DNA from: JANXMY01 sp964251675 | Lineage (GTDB): Bacteria > Armatimonadota > Armatimonadia > Armatimonadales > Capsulimonadaceae | DNA length: 64,000 nt | Direction of reading: 5' to 3' | Assembly: GCA_964251675.1 (NCBI GenBank) | Contig: CAXUKS010000013.1 | Span: forward strand, 1 to 64,000 | In this document: piece by piece, positions 24,627 to 33,964 of the stretch | Layout of the letters: each line of letters opens with the position of its first letter | How positions within the stretch are numbered: position 1 is the first letter of the stretch | The notes under the pieces: generated by a model | The model's input: the letters and a program-made list of their open reading frames with translations, nothing else | The model's database searches: none | What the model was told of the DNA's origin: nothing | Translations under genes and position numbers: made by a program

Positions 24627-25983
24627 AAGGGTTTCCCCAGGTCACATTGACCCCCGCGACAACATCGCCGGTGCTATTTTCCGAAACGCCGCGCCGCTCA
24701 TCGTTTGTGCTGCCGGGACTCGGCGAGGGCTTTGTCGTGTCAAAAATGGCTCTGCCACCATCGTCTCTGCCATCCGGCCCGGCGCTGTACAGAACATACG
24801 TTGCGCCAGTGCGCTTGTACCGAAGCGGCCCAGACAGGGTGAATGGGTCGGTCGGCACGGCTTTGAGATAGCCAGGCACAAGAGCAGGCAGAGTCACCGG
24901 GTACGCTTTTTGGTCTTGATGATAGGCTTGGAGCGCCAGTGCCGTGACTAGCAGCGCGTTCTGCGTGTCGCTACTCACCTCGTTCAGCCGTACTTTGCTG
25001 TACGCGGGCAGCAGCGTCATATTAACCTGGTCTCCAGGCCAAGGCGGCGGTGGCAGGTGCGCGGCATAAGGCTGATGCGCCTGCGCGATAGCCTGGTCCA
25101 TCCACTGCGCGTTCGTCGTCAAAATACGCTTTTTGCCAAGCACTTGAAGATACGCAGAATGTGCCCACGCTTGCGAACTAGTTGGATTGGTTCCATTAAT
25201 CGCAGGGATCAGTGTATAGGACCAGTTGGGCTTTGCCATCAGCTCCCGGAGGCTGGCTTGCATCCCCCACTTTTCTTTCAGCATCGTGTCCGCAAAGGAA
25301 ACATGAGCCGTGCGAATGTTTTCCAGCCTTCGCGCTGCCGCTTGCCCTTCCAGGCCACTGAGATTCGGCACAGCCTCCCAAACGTGCTTGCGGCCAATCC
25401 CCTGACAGGCGACGCCGACCAGCATTCCTAAAACTCCTGCGCCATGCGGCATGGTTTCGCCCATCTGCACCGCGTCGAGTTCGGCACTGACGGCCCCGCT
25501 CCAATCCTCATGCGCGGCCTTGACCTGTCCGTCCAGAGAGAGTAACCGGGCCAGTTGCCGGAACTTCTGGTAGTGTGGATAAGTGGTGCTGAAGGAGCGC
25601 GTCGCAACCTCCTGATACGGATACTGAAACCCCTGATGCAGAAGTGACAGGACCGGGGCGTTCTCCGTCACCAGCTTTTCTTTGGCGGCCAGCGAATAAA
25701 AATGATCATCGGGAGAAGACCCGACACCATGCAGGCCGTGAGGGGGCCAGGGGCTGACCGCGTACTCAATTTTGGCGTTGTCCACGAGCGCATTGGTGGC
25801 CGTGATGTAGTAGTCACGGGCATTCACGGCAGGCATGAAGTGGGGTGGCGGCAGAGATGCAGGCAACGTGTTGGCAGCCCTGTTCCAGAGGAACCCGCCC
25901 AGCGCTAAGACAACCAGGACGGTGGGGACGATCACCAGCATCTTGTCACCGCGTGACCACGGGCGTTTTGTTTGTGTTTTCAT
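24625..25983 (-). CDS. membrane-anchored protein with GspG-like tail (paralogue 1)
   Basis: About 452 residues. A basic start and one transmembrane helix (about residues 15-35, MLVIVPTVLVVLALGGFLW) anchor a large extracytoplasmic domain. Near the end, LALQAYHQDQKAYPVTL, PTDPFTLSGPLRY and YSAGPDGRDDGG match the calcium-site region of type II secretion pseudopilin GspG, though there is no pilin leader. It overlaps the upstream paralogue by 4 nt (ATGA). Function unknown. Confidence 0.7.
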   Translation of the reverse strand: MKTQTKRPWSRGDKMLVIVPTVLVVLALGGFLWNRAANTLPASLPPPHFMPAVNARDYYITATNALVDNAKIEYAVSPWPPHGLHGVGSSPDDHFYSLAAKEKLVTENAPVLSLLHQGFQYPYQEVATRSFSTTYPHYQKFRQLARLLSLDGQVKAAHEDWSGAVSAELDAVQMGETMPHGAGVLGMLVGVACQGIGRKHVWEAVPNLSGLEGQAAARRLENIRTAHVSFADTMLKEKWGMQASLRELMAKPNWSYTLIPAINGTNPTSSQAWAHSAYLQVLGKKRILTTNAQWMDQAIAQAHQPYAAHLPPPPWPGDQVNMTLLPAYSKVRLNEVSSDTQNALLVTALALQAYHQDQKAYPVTLPALVPGYLKAVPTDPFTLSGPLRYKRTGATYVLYSAGPDGRDDGGRAIFDTTKPSPSPGSTNDERRGVSENSTGDVVAGVNVTWGNP

Positions 25984-27350
25984 CTGGTGTTCACTCCCGC
26001 AACAACGTCGCCTCTGCTGCTTGACTCCACCCACAAGCGCCCGTCATCCATTTTAATACTTGTCGGAACTGACAATGTGCTGGCGAAAATTGGTTTGCCA
26101 CTGTCGTCTTTCCCATCCGGCCCCACGCTGTATAGCCTATACTTTGTGCCAGTGGGCTTGTACTGAAGCGGCCCCGAAAGCGCGAATGGGTCTGTCGGCA
26201 TGGCTTTCAAATAGCCTGGCATGAGGGCATCGAGTGTTGTCGGGTACGCTTTATAGTCTTGGTGGTAGGCTTGCAATGCCAGCGTCGTCACCAATAGGGC
26301 GTTTTGTGTATCGGTATTTACCTCGTAGAAGCGTGATTTGCTGTAACCTTGTAAGAGCGATTGATTGACAATATCTTTAGGTATCGGCGGCGGGACGAGA
26401 TGTGCTGCATACGGCAGATGGTCCTGCGTGATCATTTTATCCATCCATTGCGCGTGGTTACGAAGCACACCTGATTTACCAATAAGCCGAACATACGATG
26501 TCGCTTCGATTTCTTTGGCCCATTCCTGTGGGTCATGCAGAAGTGTAGGGGCACTCAAATTAATCCCAGCGTTGATCTGGTTTATCCAGTCTGGTTTCTT
26601 CATAAAATTACAGAGGCTAACTTGCGTAGCCGCTTTTTCTTCCAGCAAAACCTGAGCATATGGCACATGAAATTTACGAATAGCTTCTAATCGCCGCCTC
26701 GCAGTTTGTGCATCCGAGGCAGATAAGTGGGGCACGGTGCTCCAAATATGTCCACGGCCTATGAACTGGCATTGCTCGCCCGTCAGCATTGCATCCAGTC
26801 CCCCGCCACGCGGCAAAGTTTCGCCTATCTGCACAGCATCTAAATCAGCATCTACGGCCCCGCTCCAATCTTTGTGTGCTGCCTTTACTTGCCCTTTCAG
26901 CGATAGGAGTTGAGCGAGTGGTTGAATGTTTTGGAGAAGTTGGTCGGGAACATAAAAAGACAACACAGGTGGTTGCTGATAGGGGTACTGAAACCCCAGG
27001 TACAGAAGCCGGAGGGCAGAAGCGTTTTCGTCGACAAGTTTCTCTTTAACTACAAGTGAATAAAAAGGGTGCTTTGGATCGGCAGTTTTTGTTCTAATGG
27101 TCCAAAGCGCGTTGGCATATTCAATTTTATTGTTCTCCACCAGCGCATTGGTTGCGGCGATGTAATAATCGCGGGCGTTGATGGCGGGCATGGGATGGGG
27201 CGGCTCCGCCGGGGGCAGCGTGTTGGTGGCCCGGTTCCAGAAAAATCCGCCCAAAGCCAGCGCGGCAATCAAGACCGGGACAATAATCAGCAGCTTCTCG
27301 CCGCGTGACCACGAGCGTTTGGGGCGTTTTTGATTGCTCTCAGGTGTCAT
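25980..27350 (-). CDS. membrane-anchored protein with GspG-like tail (paralogue 2)
   Basis: About 456 residues, clearly homologous to the next gene over the whole length: same N-anchor (LLIIVPVLIAALALGGFFWN), same AINARDYYIAATNAL motif and the same GspG-like end (YPTTLDALMPGYLK, PTDPFALSG, YSVGPDGKDDSG). ATG 27350 is taken; the open frame extends upstream into the queE promoter area. A tandem duplication is the simplest explanation. Confidence 0.7.
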   Translation of the reverse strand: MTPESNQKRPKRSWSRGEKLLIIVPVLIAALALGGFFWNRATNTLPPAEPPHPMPAINARDYYIAATNALVENNKIEYANALWTIRTKTADPKHPFYSLVVKEKLVDENASALRLLYLGFQYPYQQPPVLSFYVPDQLLQNIQPLAQLLSLKGQVKAAHKDWSGAVDADLDAVQIGETLPRGGGLDAMLTGEQCQFIGRGHIWSTVPHLSASDAQTARRRLEAIRKFHVPYAQVLLEEKAATQVSLCNFMKKPDWINQINAGINLSAPTLLHDPQEWAKEIEATSYVRLIGKSGVLRNHAQWMDKMITQDHLPYAAHLVPPPIPKDIVNQSLLQGYSKSRFYEVNTDTQNALLVTTLALQAYHQDYKAYPTTLDALMPGYLKAMPTDPFALSGPLQYKPTGTKYRLYSVGPDGKDDSGKPIFASTLSVPTSIKMDDGRLWVESSSRGDVVAGVNTR

Positions 27351-27400
27351 GCTGTCTTTAACGGGAACGCAGGGCAAAAGGGTTCGGGTACAATAGAGGA

Positions 27401-28084
27401 ATGATTGAAACGATTTCCGGCAAGCCTTACCTCGGCGCGACGCCGGACCCTGCCGAAGCGACACGCGAAGCGATGGCGGTGGTCAAAGCAGGGCGGCTGC
27501 CGGTGGTGGAGATTTTTTATTCGCTGCAGGGCGAAGGCGGGCGCACGGGGCAGGCGACGGTGTTTGTGCGCTTTGCCGGGTGCAATCTGGCCTGCGAGTT
27601 CTGCGACACGGACTTTCGCGTCAAAGACACGTACACGCCGCAGGAGTTAGCGGACGAAGTGGCGCGGGTGGGGGGCGACTGCCGGTGGGTGTGCTTCACG
27701 GGCGGGGAGCCGACCATTCACGATTTGCAGCCGATTTGCGATTTGCTGCACACGCGGGGATATTCGCTCCAGATGGAGACCAATGGGACGCGGCCCCGGC
27801 CCGACTGGGGCGTGGATCATGTGACGGTGTCGCCCAAGCAGCCGCAGGGCGGGCGTCTGGCCCCGTGGTATGAGGCGAACGCCCGCGAATTCAAATACGT
27901 GGTGGATGACGAGGCAGATTTGGCGCGGGCGTTAGAGGGGGTGCGGCAGCACGGGCGAACAACGTTTGTTCAGCCCAATGCTCTGAACCCCGCCGCCGTG
28001 GCGCTGTGCGTGGAGGCGGTGCAGGCGTACCCGACGCTCCTGCGGCTGTCGCTGCAGACGCACAAGTTTCTTCAAATCCGGTGA
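27401..28084 (+). CDS. queE: 7-carboxy-7-deazaguanine synthase
   Basis: Radical SAM enzyme of queuosine/deazapurine synthesis. EIFYSLQGEG binds substrate; the cluster motif is CNLACEFC (CxxxCxxC variant of the QueE type); FTGGEPT and ETNGT contact SAM. 227 residues. TACAAT at 27389-27394 lies 6 nt before the ATG, so the mRNA may be leaderless, although GAGGA would also serve as ribosome site. No other que genes are in view. Confidence 0.92.
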   Translation: MIETISGKPYLGATPDPAEATREAMAVVKAGRLPVVEIFYSLQGEGGRTGQATVFVRFAGCNLACEFCDTDFRVKDTYTPQELADEVARVGGDCRWVCFTGGEPTIHDLQPICDLLHTRGYSLQMETNGTRPRPDWGVDHVTVSPKQPQGGRLAPWYEANAREFKYVVDDEADLARALEGVRQHGRTTFVQPNALNPAAVALCVEAVQAYPTLLRLSLQTHKFLQIR

Positions 28085-28088
28085 CCGC

Positions 28089-29009
28089 TCACGACTGCAA
28101 ATAGTCGCGCAGGCGTTTTTTGCGGGCGGCGGAGCGCAGTTTTCGCAGGGCCTGGGACTCGATCTGGCGGACACGCTCGCGGGAGATATGCAGTTCGTCG
28201 CCGATCTGCTGCAGGACGGATTTGTCGTCCTCGTCAAAGCCGAAGCGTTTCCGCATGATGATTTTTTCGCGCTCGTCGAGCGTATCCAAAATCGCTTCAA
28301 TCTCGCCGCGCATCTCCTGGGCGATCAGCTCATCCTGTGGGTTGGGGGCGCTGCGGTCTAAAATGAGGCTGCCCAGGGAAGTGCTGTCATCGTCGCCGAC
28401 AGTCATGTCCAGCGAGATAGGGTCCTGCGTCGTTTGCAGCAGGCTGTTCATTTTTTTGAGCGACAGGCCCGCGTGTTCGGCGATTTCTTCGGTGGTTGGC
28501 TCCTGCCCCAGAAGGCGCATCAGCTCAGCCCGCGACTTTTCAATTTTACGCAGGGACTCGGAGATATGCGCGGGCAGGCGGATGGACTTGGCCTTGTTGT
28601 CGATGGCCCGCCCGATGCTCTGCCGTATCCACTGGGTTGCATACGTGGAAAAGCGGTAGCCCATACGTGGATCAAAGCGTTCGGTGGCGGTCATCAGGCC
28701 AATCGCGCCTTCCTGAATCAAGTCTTCCAGGGGAATGCCGCTCGCCATGTAATTTTTGGCGATGGACACCACGAGCCGCATATTGGCCTCAATCAGGCGC
28801 TCTTTCGCCATCAGGTCGCCGTAACGGGCGCGGCGCGACAGCGCCTTTTCTTCAGCGGCGGTGAGCAGCTTGGTTCGAGTGAGGCGGTTAATATAGGAGG
28901 CGAAGTCGTCGACAAAGGAGCCGACCGTCTCGGCGACGACAGCTCTGGCAGCGCCTCCGGCGTCCGGGGCATCCGGCGCTCCTGAATAATGGTTGGCTGT
29001 TGTGGTCAT
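28089..29009 (-). CDS. sigma-70 family RNA polymerase sigma factor, group 2-like
   Basis: 306 residues: no region 1.1, region 1.2 around SYINRLTRTKLLTAAEE, region 2 with LIEANMRLVVSIAKNY, DLIQEGAIGLMTA and RFSTYATQWIRQSI, region 3, and region 4.2 SRERVRQIESQALRKLR. The -10 recognition helix is that of primary-type sigmas, so it probably reads RpoD-like promoters. Whether it is the principal sigma or a paralogue cannot be told here. Confidence 0.9.
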   Translation of the reverse strand: MTTTANHYSGAPDAPDAGGAARAVVAETVGSFVDDFASYINRLTRTKLLTAAEEKALSRRARYGDLMAKERLIEANMRLVVSIAKNYMASGIPLEDLIQEGAIGLMTATERFDPRMGYRFSTYATQWIRQSIGRAIDNKAKSIRLPAHISESLRKIEKSRAELMRLLGQEPTTEEIAEHAGLSLKKMNSLLQTTQDPISLDMTVGDDDSTSLGSLILDRSAPNPQDELIAQEMRGEIEAILDTLDEREKIIMRKRFGFDEDDKSVLQQIGDELHISRERVRQIESQALRKLRSAARKKRLRDYLQS

Positions 29010-29165
29010 GCGCTGCTTGATCCCGCGAAGTTCTGCGTGGCTGCTGCTGTGTCCGCACTGACACTGTCCTCTTTAGTTCGACAGGGCCGCTCTGTTTTCC
29101 TTCCTGCATTTTTACTGTCTTTTTTTGTCCCCTAAGAAACGGGCGATCTTCTGCTACAATAGGCC

Positions 29166-30476
29166 GTGAGCCATGCATCAAAACCAATCGAGCTGCGAGC
29201 CGTGGCGCTGGAAATGGTCTACCTGCCCGGCGGCCCGCCCGTCCTGCGGGACTTCTCGCTGACAGTGCGCCCCGGCACGTTTCTGGGTATTGTCGGCCCG
29301 AACGGCTCCGGCAAATCCACACTTCTGCGGGCGCTGTCCCGCGCTCTGCGTCCGGCGCAGGGCACGGTGCTTCTGAATAGCAGCGATCTGTATGCCGACC
29401 TGAGAGCCAGAGACGCCGCGCAGTACCTCGCGGTCATGCCGCAGGAAACGGCGGTCTCTTTAGACTTCACTGTCCGCGAAGTCGTTCGCATGGGACGGTC
29501 GCCGCACCTGCCGCGCCGCCCATTTGCCGCCGAAACTGCTTGGGATGAACAAATTGTCACGGACGCTCTGGCCGCCGTTGGCCTGACCGACCTTGCCGAG
29601 CGCATTGTACCGACGCTGTCCGGCGGCGAGCGGCAGCGGGTTCTTTTCGCCCGCGCACTGGCACAGGCGACTGATATATTTCTACTTGATGAGCCGACCT
29701 CGCATCTGGACCTGCGGCATCAATCAGAGACACTGGCGCTGGCGCATTCTCTGGCGCACACACAGGGCAAAGCCGTTTTAGCCGTCCTGCACGATGTCAA
29801 TTTGGCGGCGGCGTGGTGCGACGAAATCGTGCTGGTCTCCAAAGGCCGGATTGCCGCGCAGGGCACGCCCGCCGAGGCGCTGACGCCGGAAACGCTGCTT
29901 GAAGTCTACGGCCTCCGCGTCAGCGTTCGCCCCGCCCCCGGCACAGGCCGCCCGCTGATTGTGCCTCTGCCGGAGCCTCTGCCCCCGCCACGCCCCGAAG
30001 CGCCTCATATACACGTCGTCTGCGGCAGCGGCACGGGAGCGAGGCTGCTGCCAGCGCTTCGCACGGCAGGCTTTGCCGTCACCGTGGCCGCGCTCAGCGC
30101 CCATGACCCGGATGCCGAGACGTGCGGCCTGCTGAACATTCCTTTCGCCCGCGCCGCACCGTTCTCGCCGCCGAATGCGGCGGCATTAGCCGAAAGCGCG
30201 TTGCTGGCACAGTCGGCAGACTGCGTTGTTGTCGCTGATGTTCCCTTCGGCCCGGCCAACCTTGCCAATTTGCAGGCGGTGCTGACGCTGGCCCAAATGG
30301 GGATACCCGTGTACCGTCTTTGCCTGCCGGACGAAGACTTTGCCGCCCGCGACTTCACGGGCGGCGAGGCCGCCCGCCTCTGGCACGCGCTGAAGACGCT
30401 CGGCGCAGCAGACCTGCCTGGCGCTGCCGCACTTTTAAACCAACTGCAAGGAGCGGAACCCGCATGGAAACGGTGA
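29166..30476 (+). CDS. BtuD/FecE-type ABC ATPase with a C-terminal extra domain
   Basis: Residues 1-250 are an ABC ATPase of the metal-chelate/cobalamin family: Walker A GPNGSGKST, Q-loop MPQETAVS, signature LSGGERQR, Walker B IFLLDEP, switch His in HDVN. Residues 275-436 form an extra domain (HVVCGSGTGARLLPALR, ADVPFGPANLANL), seen in some predicted B12 ATPases and possibly a regulatory nucleotide-binding domain. No permease or binding protein lies nearby. TACAAT 5 nt before GTG 29166 suggests a leaderless start. Confidence 0.85.
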   Translation: MSHASKPIELRAVALEMVYLPGGPPVLRDFSLTVRPGTFLGIVGPNGSGKSTLLRALSRALRPAQGTVLLNSSDLYADLRARDAAQYLAVMPQETAVSLDFTVREVVRMGRSPHLPRRPFAAETAWDEQIVTDALAAVGLTDLAERIVPTLSGGERQRVLFARALAQATDIFLLDEPTSHLDLRHQSETLALAHSLAHTQGKAVLAVLHDVNLAAAWCDEIVLVSKGRIAAQGTPAEALTPETLLEVYGLRVSVRPAPGTGRPLIVPLPEPLPPPRPEAPHIHVVCGSGTGARLLPALRTAGFAVTVAALSAHDPDAETCGLLNIPFARAAPFSPPNAAALAESALLAQSADCVVVADVPFGPANLANLQAVLTLAQMGIPVYRLCLPDEDFAARDFTGGEAARLWHALKTLGAADLPGAAALLNQLQGAEPAWKR

Positions 30477-31270
30477 GTGCACACAGCATTGAACCTGCGC
30501 TGGCCGCGCCGCCGCCGCGCCGCCACTCGCTGCCGCCGCGTCTGGCGCTGCTGCTGACGCTGGCCGTTTTAATGATTGGCCTGTTTGCTCTGGGCGGCGT
30601 GCGTGCGGTCTGGGAGGCCGGAAAGCTGGGCTGGCTGGCGGGGGCTGGCCGCACCGTGCCGGGAACCGTCACCAAAATCGAAACGCAGCCTGGTCCGGAC
30701 AAAGACGCCCCCCCTGTTCCTCTCGGCCTCTGGTACACCGTCACCCTCTCAGGCCCGCATGGCCCGCTTCAGCGCGTGGGGTGGATCAGTCTGGCCGGGG
30801 GGCCAGCGCTGCCGGGGGGACCGGTGCGGGCGCTTCCCTCTCCCGTTCCTGCTGTTCATCTCGGGCAGTCGCTGCCTGTCCGCAGTGCGCCGTGGTTTGG
30901 CGGGGTTCTCAGCCAGCCCTGGTCTGCCGCGCCGGGTAACCGGATTGCGACGCTGCTGTTTATCGGCGTTCTGGTCCTGCTGGTCACAGCGCGTCTGGGC
31001 CGCCGCCTGCTGCTCTGGCTGCGCGGTCACCTGCACCTGCTTCGGCACGGGCTGGCGACGGTGGGGACAATCACGGACAAGCGCACGGAGGTGGAGGACG
31101 CGGCGCGGTACTTCCTGACTTATGGCTATTCAGCGGGGGGCGAGGGCCAGGAGCGGGAAGAGCAGGTCGGCGCGGAGCAGTGGAGGCTGTTTGAAGTCGG
31201 CCAGTCGGTGACGGTGCTGTATGACCCCGTTTGCCCCGCCGAAGCCGGGCTGTACACGCTGATGGTTTAG
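30464..31270 (+). CDS. two-span membrane protein, DUF3592-like
   Basis: 268 residues with transmembrane helices around residues 27-47 and 163-182. The domain between and after the spans has the pattern GTVTKIETQPGP and QSVTVLYDPVCPAEAGLYTL, the recurring signature of DUF3592-type proteins. ATG 30464 is behind AAGGAG and overlaps the ATPase stop by 13 nt, so they are co-expressed. Role unknown. Confidence 0.7.
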   Translation: METVSAHSIEPALAAPPPRRHSLPPRLALLLTLAVLMIGLFALGGVRAVWEAGKLGWLAGAGRTVPGTVTKIETQPGPDKDAPPVPLGLWYTVTLSGPHGPLQRVGWISLAGGPALPGGPVRALPSPVPAVHLGQSLPVRSAPWFGGVLSQPWSAAPGNRIATLLFIGVLVLLVTARLGRRLLLWLRGHLHLLRHGLATVGTITDKRTEVEDAARYFLTYGYSAGGEGQEREEQVGAEQWRLFEVGQSVTVLYDPVCPAEAGLYTLMV

Positions 31271-31683
31271 CCTCGCCCGTCATAGGCGGCGCGGGCTGTC
31301 AGCACGATCTCCCGATGCTCTTCCGCCCACTGCGCCAGCGCGGCCAGCGGCTCTAGGAGCGTCCGCCCCAGCGGCGTCAGCGCATATTCCACGCGCAGGG
31401 GGACCGAGGGGTACACCGTGCGTCCAATCAGCCCGTCGCGCTCGAGCTGGCGCAGGGTGTGTGTCAGCATCCGCTGCGAGATGCCGTCCACCGACCGGCG
31501 CAGATCGCTGAAGCGCCGCGTGCCTTCTCCCAGCAGCACCACCACGAGGACGCTCCATTTGTCTCCGACGCGGTCTAAAATATCGCGGAGCGGGCAGCCT
31601 TCGGAGGTGTTTCGGGAGGCTTCTGGCTCGGGAGATGAGTAAGAAGCGACAACGAGTGCGACCGTTTGCGCGTTAGGGATCAT
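31267..31683 (-). CDS. HxlR-family transcriptional regulator
   Basis: About 138 residues with one winged HTH: CPLRDILDRVGDKWSVLVVV, then FSDLRRSVDGISQRMLTHTL (recognition helix) and RTVYPSVPLRVEYALTPLGR (wing). Members often sense reactive electrophiles and repress a divergent reductase. It is the counterpart of E. coli YtfH/QorR beside qorB; here an IS605-type element lies between regulator and reductase. Confidence 0.88.
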   Translation of the reverse strand: MIPNAQTVALVVASYSSPEPEASRNTSEGCPLRDILDRVGDKWSVLVVVLLGEGTRRFSDLRRSVDGISQRMLTHTLRQLERDGLIGRTVYPSVPLRVEYALTPLGRTLLEPLAALAQWAEEHREIVLTARAAYDGRG

Positions 31684-31887
31684 GGAGTTACTTTCAGGGA
31701 ACCAGGGGATGAAAAAGTGCCCTCTTGACAGCACCTTTACCGATAGTATACCTTAGTTACCAGAAATTACCAGATAGGGCGAAAAGCCCCGTGCTTTAGC
31801 ACTGGGGATAGACAGCCCTTCGTCTTTCCGAAGACGACAAATACCTTTCGCTATATTGATGTCTCGATAGATATATTTTACACTATA

Positions 31888-33006
31888 TTGGAATATACTG
31901 CAAACGTGAACAAGATTAGTGTAAAATACAGACTCTACCCCAATCATATGCAGCAGCGAACGCTCAATGAGACGCTGGCTGTCTGCCGTGATGTCTATAA
32001 CAGCCTTGTTCATCAGCGAACCGTCTGCTATGAAACACAAGGCAAGTCGCCTACGATGTACCAGCAGCAGAAGGCAATGACAGCGTGGAAGCCAGACCAT
32101 GCCGAACTCAAAATGGTACACAGTCAAGTCTTGCAGAATGTCGCCGTTCGTGTCGAACTTGCCTTTCAAGCCTTCTTTCGCAGGGTGAAAAATGGCGAAG
32201 AACCAGGCTACCCCAGACTCAAAGGCAAAGGCCAATACGACAGTATCACCTACCCGCAAGACGGATACAGCGTCGGGCAAAGCACAGTCACGCTTTCCAA
32301 AATCGGGCAGGTGAAAGCCAAACTACACCGCCTCCACCCTGGCACAATCAAAACCTGCACGGTCGGTCGAGAAGGCGAGAAATGGTATGTTTGTCTCTCC
32401 TGCGAATATGAGGCAGAATGTCTTCCTGAGAATATAAAGTCTGTGGGCATTGACGTTGGGCTGAAAAGCTTTGCCGCCCTGTCCAATGGCGAGTTCATCG
32501 AAAACCCGCGTTTCTTCCGCAAAGAAGAAACGGCTCTTGCTAAAGCCCAACGTAAGTTTGACAAGGTCAAAACCAAACACGGCTCAAAGGAACGCAAGGC
32601 TGCAAAGAAAGTTGTCCGGCGCGTCCATGAGCGAGTCAAGAACCGCCGCCATAACTTTGTGCATCAGCAGTCGCGCAAGTTAGTCAACCGCTTTGGCGTG
32701 ATTGCAGTTGAAAAGTTGAACGTCAAGGGCATGGTACAGAACCACTGCCTTGCCAAATCTATTTCCGATGCTTCGTGGACGCAGTTCCGCAGCGCCCTAA
32801 CGATGAAGGCTGAAAGTGCCGGTCGTTTGGTGGTTGCCGTCAACCCTGCGCACACCTCGCAAGACTGTTCTGCCTGTGGATACAGGGCCAAAAAGAAACT
32901 GTCTGAGCGATGGCATCATTGCCCGATGTGCGGATTGGTGTTAGACCGAGACATCAATGCCGCCGTCAACATAAACGCATTGGGACAACAATGCGTCGCT
33001 AACTAG
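31888..33006 (+). CDS. tnpB: RNA-guided nuclease TnpB, apparently intact
   Basis: About 372 residues. The wedge/REC start (KYRLYPNHMQQRTLNETLA) is followed by the RuvC-like nuclease: Asp in GIDVGLKSF, Glu in VIAVEKLNVKG, Asp in LDRDINAAVN. A zinc ribbon with CSACG and CPMCG lies between. All catalytic residues are present, so the protein may be active with an omega RNA at its 3' end. ATG 31888 or GTG 31906 may be the start. Confidence 0.93.
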   Translation: MEYTANVNKISVKYRLYPNHMQQRTLNETLAVCRDVYNSLVHQRTVCYETQGKSPTMYQQQKAMTAWKPDHAELKMVHSQVLQNVAVRVELAFQAFFRRVKNGEEPGYPRLKGKGQYDSITYPQDGYSVGQSTVTLSKIGQVKAKLHRLHPGTIKTCTVGREGEKWYVCLSCEYEAECLPENIKSVGIDVGLKSFAALSNGEFIENPRFFRKEETALAKAQRKFDKVKTKHGSKERKAAKKVVRRVHERVKNRRHNFVHQQSRKLVNRFGVIAVEKLNVKGMVQNHCLAKSISDASWTQFRSALTMKAESAGRLVVAVNPAHTSQDCSACGYRAKKKLSERWHHCPMCGLVLDRDINAAVNINALGQQCVAN

Positions 33007-33048
33007 TTAGCGTAGAAGCCCCGCACTTTAGTGCTGGGGAGTTGTCAC
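32940..33048 (+). ncRNA. predicted TnpB omega RNA (3' end of tnpB to right end)
   Basis: In this family the guide RNA overlaps the end of tnpB and extends to the right end of the element. Here the tail contains TTGGGACAACAA, the dyad GCTAAC/GTTAGC (32999-33012) and the CCCC/GGGG right-end hairpin. Limits are approximate; the guide would lie just after 33048 in the flank. Inference from the family. Confidence 0.5.
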
Positions 33049-33089
33049 CAACTTCCTGAAAAGAACCGCAGACACCAAAGGAGCGAAAT

Positions 33090-33956
33090 ATGATTGCTGT
33101 GACCGGAGCGACGGGCCAACTGGGCCGTCTTGTCATTGACGGGCTGCTGAAAACAGTGCCCGCGTCTGAAATTATCGCCGTCGTACGAACGCCCGAAAAA
33201 GCCGCCGACCTGGCGGCGCTTGGCGTGCAGGTGCGGGCCGGTGACTACACCCGACCGGAAACGCTGCGGCCTGCTCTGGCCGGGGCGGACAAAGTGCTGC
33301 TGATCTCGTCCAGTGACATCAGCCAAGGCTCCGATGCGCGGGCGGTGCAGCACCAGGCCGTGGTCGATGCCGCGCACGCTGAAGGCGTCTCGCTGCTGGC
33401 TTATACCGGTGTGCTGCGGGCGGACACGTCCACGCTGGGGCTTGCCAGAGTCCACAAGGCGACGGAAGATATGATCCGGGCCTCCGGCCTGCCGTTTGTG
33501 TTTCTTCGCAACGGCTGGTATCTGGAAAACCAGACGGGGTCGCTGGCGTCAGCGGTGGAGCAGGGGACGATTCAGGGCGCGGCGGGAGACGCGAAGTACG
33601 CCTCGGCGGGTCGGGCAGACTACGCGGCGGCAGCGGTGGCGGTGCTGACCTTGCCCGATCAGGAAAACAAAATCTATGAGCTGGCCGGGGACACCCCGTA
33701 CACCCTGACCGAGCTTGCCGCCGAGGCTGCCGCGCAGTCCGGCAAGCCGGTGACCTACCAGAACCTGCCTCCGGCTGAGTATCAAAAGGTGCTGGAAGGT
33801 TATGGCCTGCCTGGCCCGCTGGTCGAGATGATCGTGGACTCTGACATCGGCGCAGCCAATGGCGACCTGAACGGCTCTTCGGCGGATATGCGCTCCCTGA
33901 TTGGCCGTCCGACCGTGACTCTGGCCGAGGCGGTGGCAACGGCATTAAAAAAGTAG
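33090..33956 (+). CDS. NmrA/SDR-type quinone oxidoreductase, QorB-like
   Basis: 288 residues. Rossmann loop AVTGATGQLGRL at the N-terminus, then VRTPEKAADL. Later FLRNGWYLENQTG and AAAVAVLTLPDQENKIYELAG match the QorB/YtfG group, which reduces quinones with NADPH. ATG follows GGAG with about 9 nt. The divergent HxlR regulator upstream supports the assignment; the IS insertion may have altered its control. Confidence 0.85.
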   Translation: MIAVTGATGQLGRLVIDGLLKTVPASEIIAVVRTPEKAADLAALGVQVRAGDYTRPETLRPALAGADKVLLISSSDISQGSDARAVQHQAVVDAAHAEGVSLLAYTGVLRADTSTLGLARVHKATEDMIRASGLPFVFLRNGWYLENQTGSLASAVEQGTIQGAAGDAKYASAGRADYAAAAVAVLTLPDQENKIYELAGDTPYTLTELAAEAAAQSGKPVTYQNLPPAEYQKVLEGYGLPGPLVEMIVDSDIGAANGDLNGSSADMRSLIGRPTVTLAEAVATALKK

Positions 33957-33964
33957 AAAGACCT

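Larger units (their letters stand above)
31771..33048 (+). mobile_element. IS605/IS1341-type element with TnpB only
   Basis: A TnpB gene is flanked by subterminal hairpins: left 31787-31807 (CCCCGTGC-TTTA-GCACTGGGG) and right 33019-33039 (CCCCGCAC-TTTA-GTGCTGGGG). No TnpA transposase is present. TTAC at 31767-31770 and TCAC at 33045-33048 suit the usual IS200/IS605 target and end tetranucleotides; exact ends are inferred. It splits the qorR-qorB intergenic region. Confidence 0.75.
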
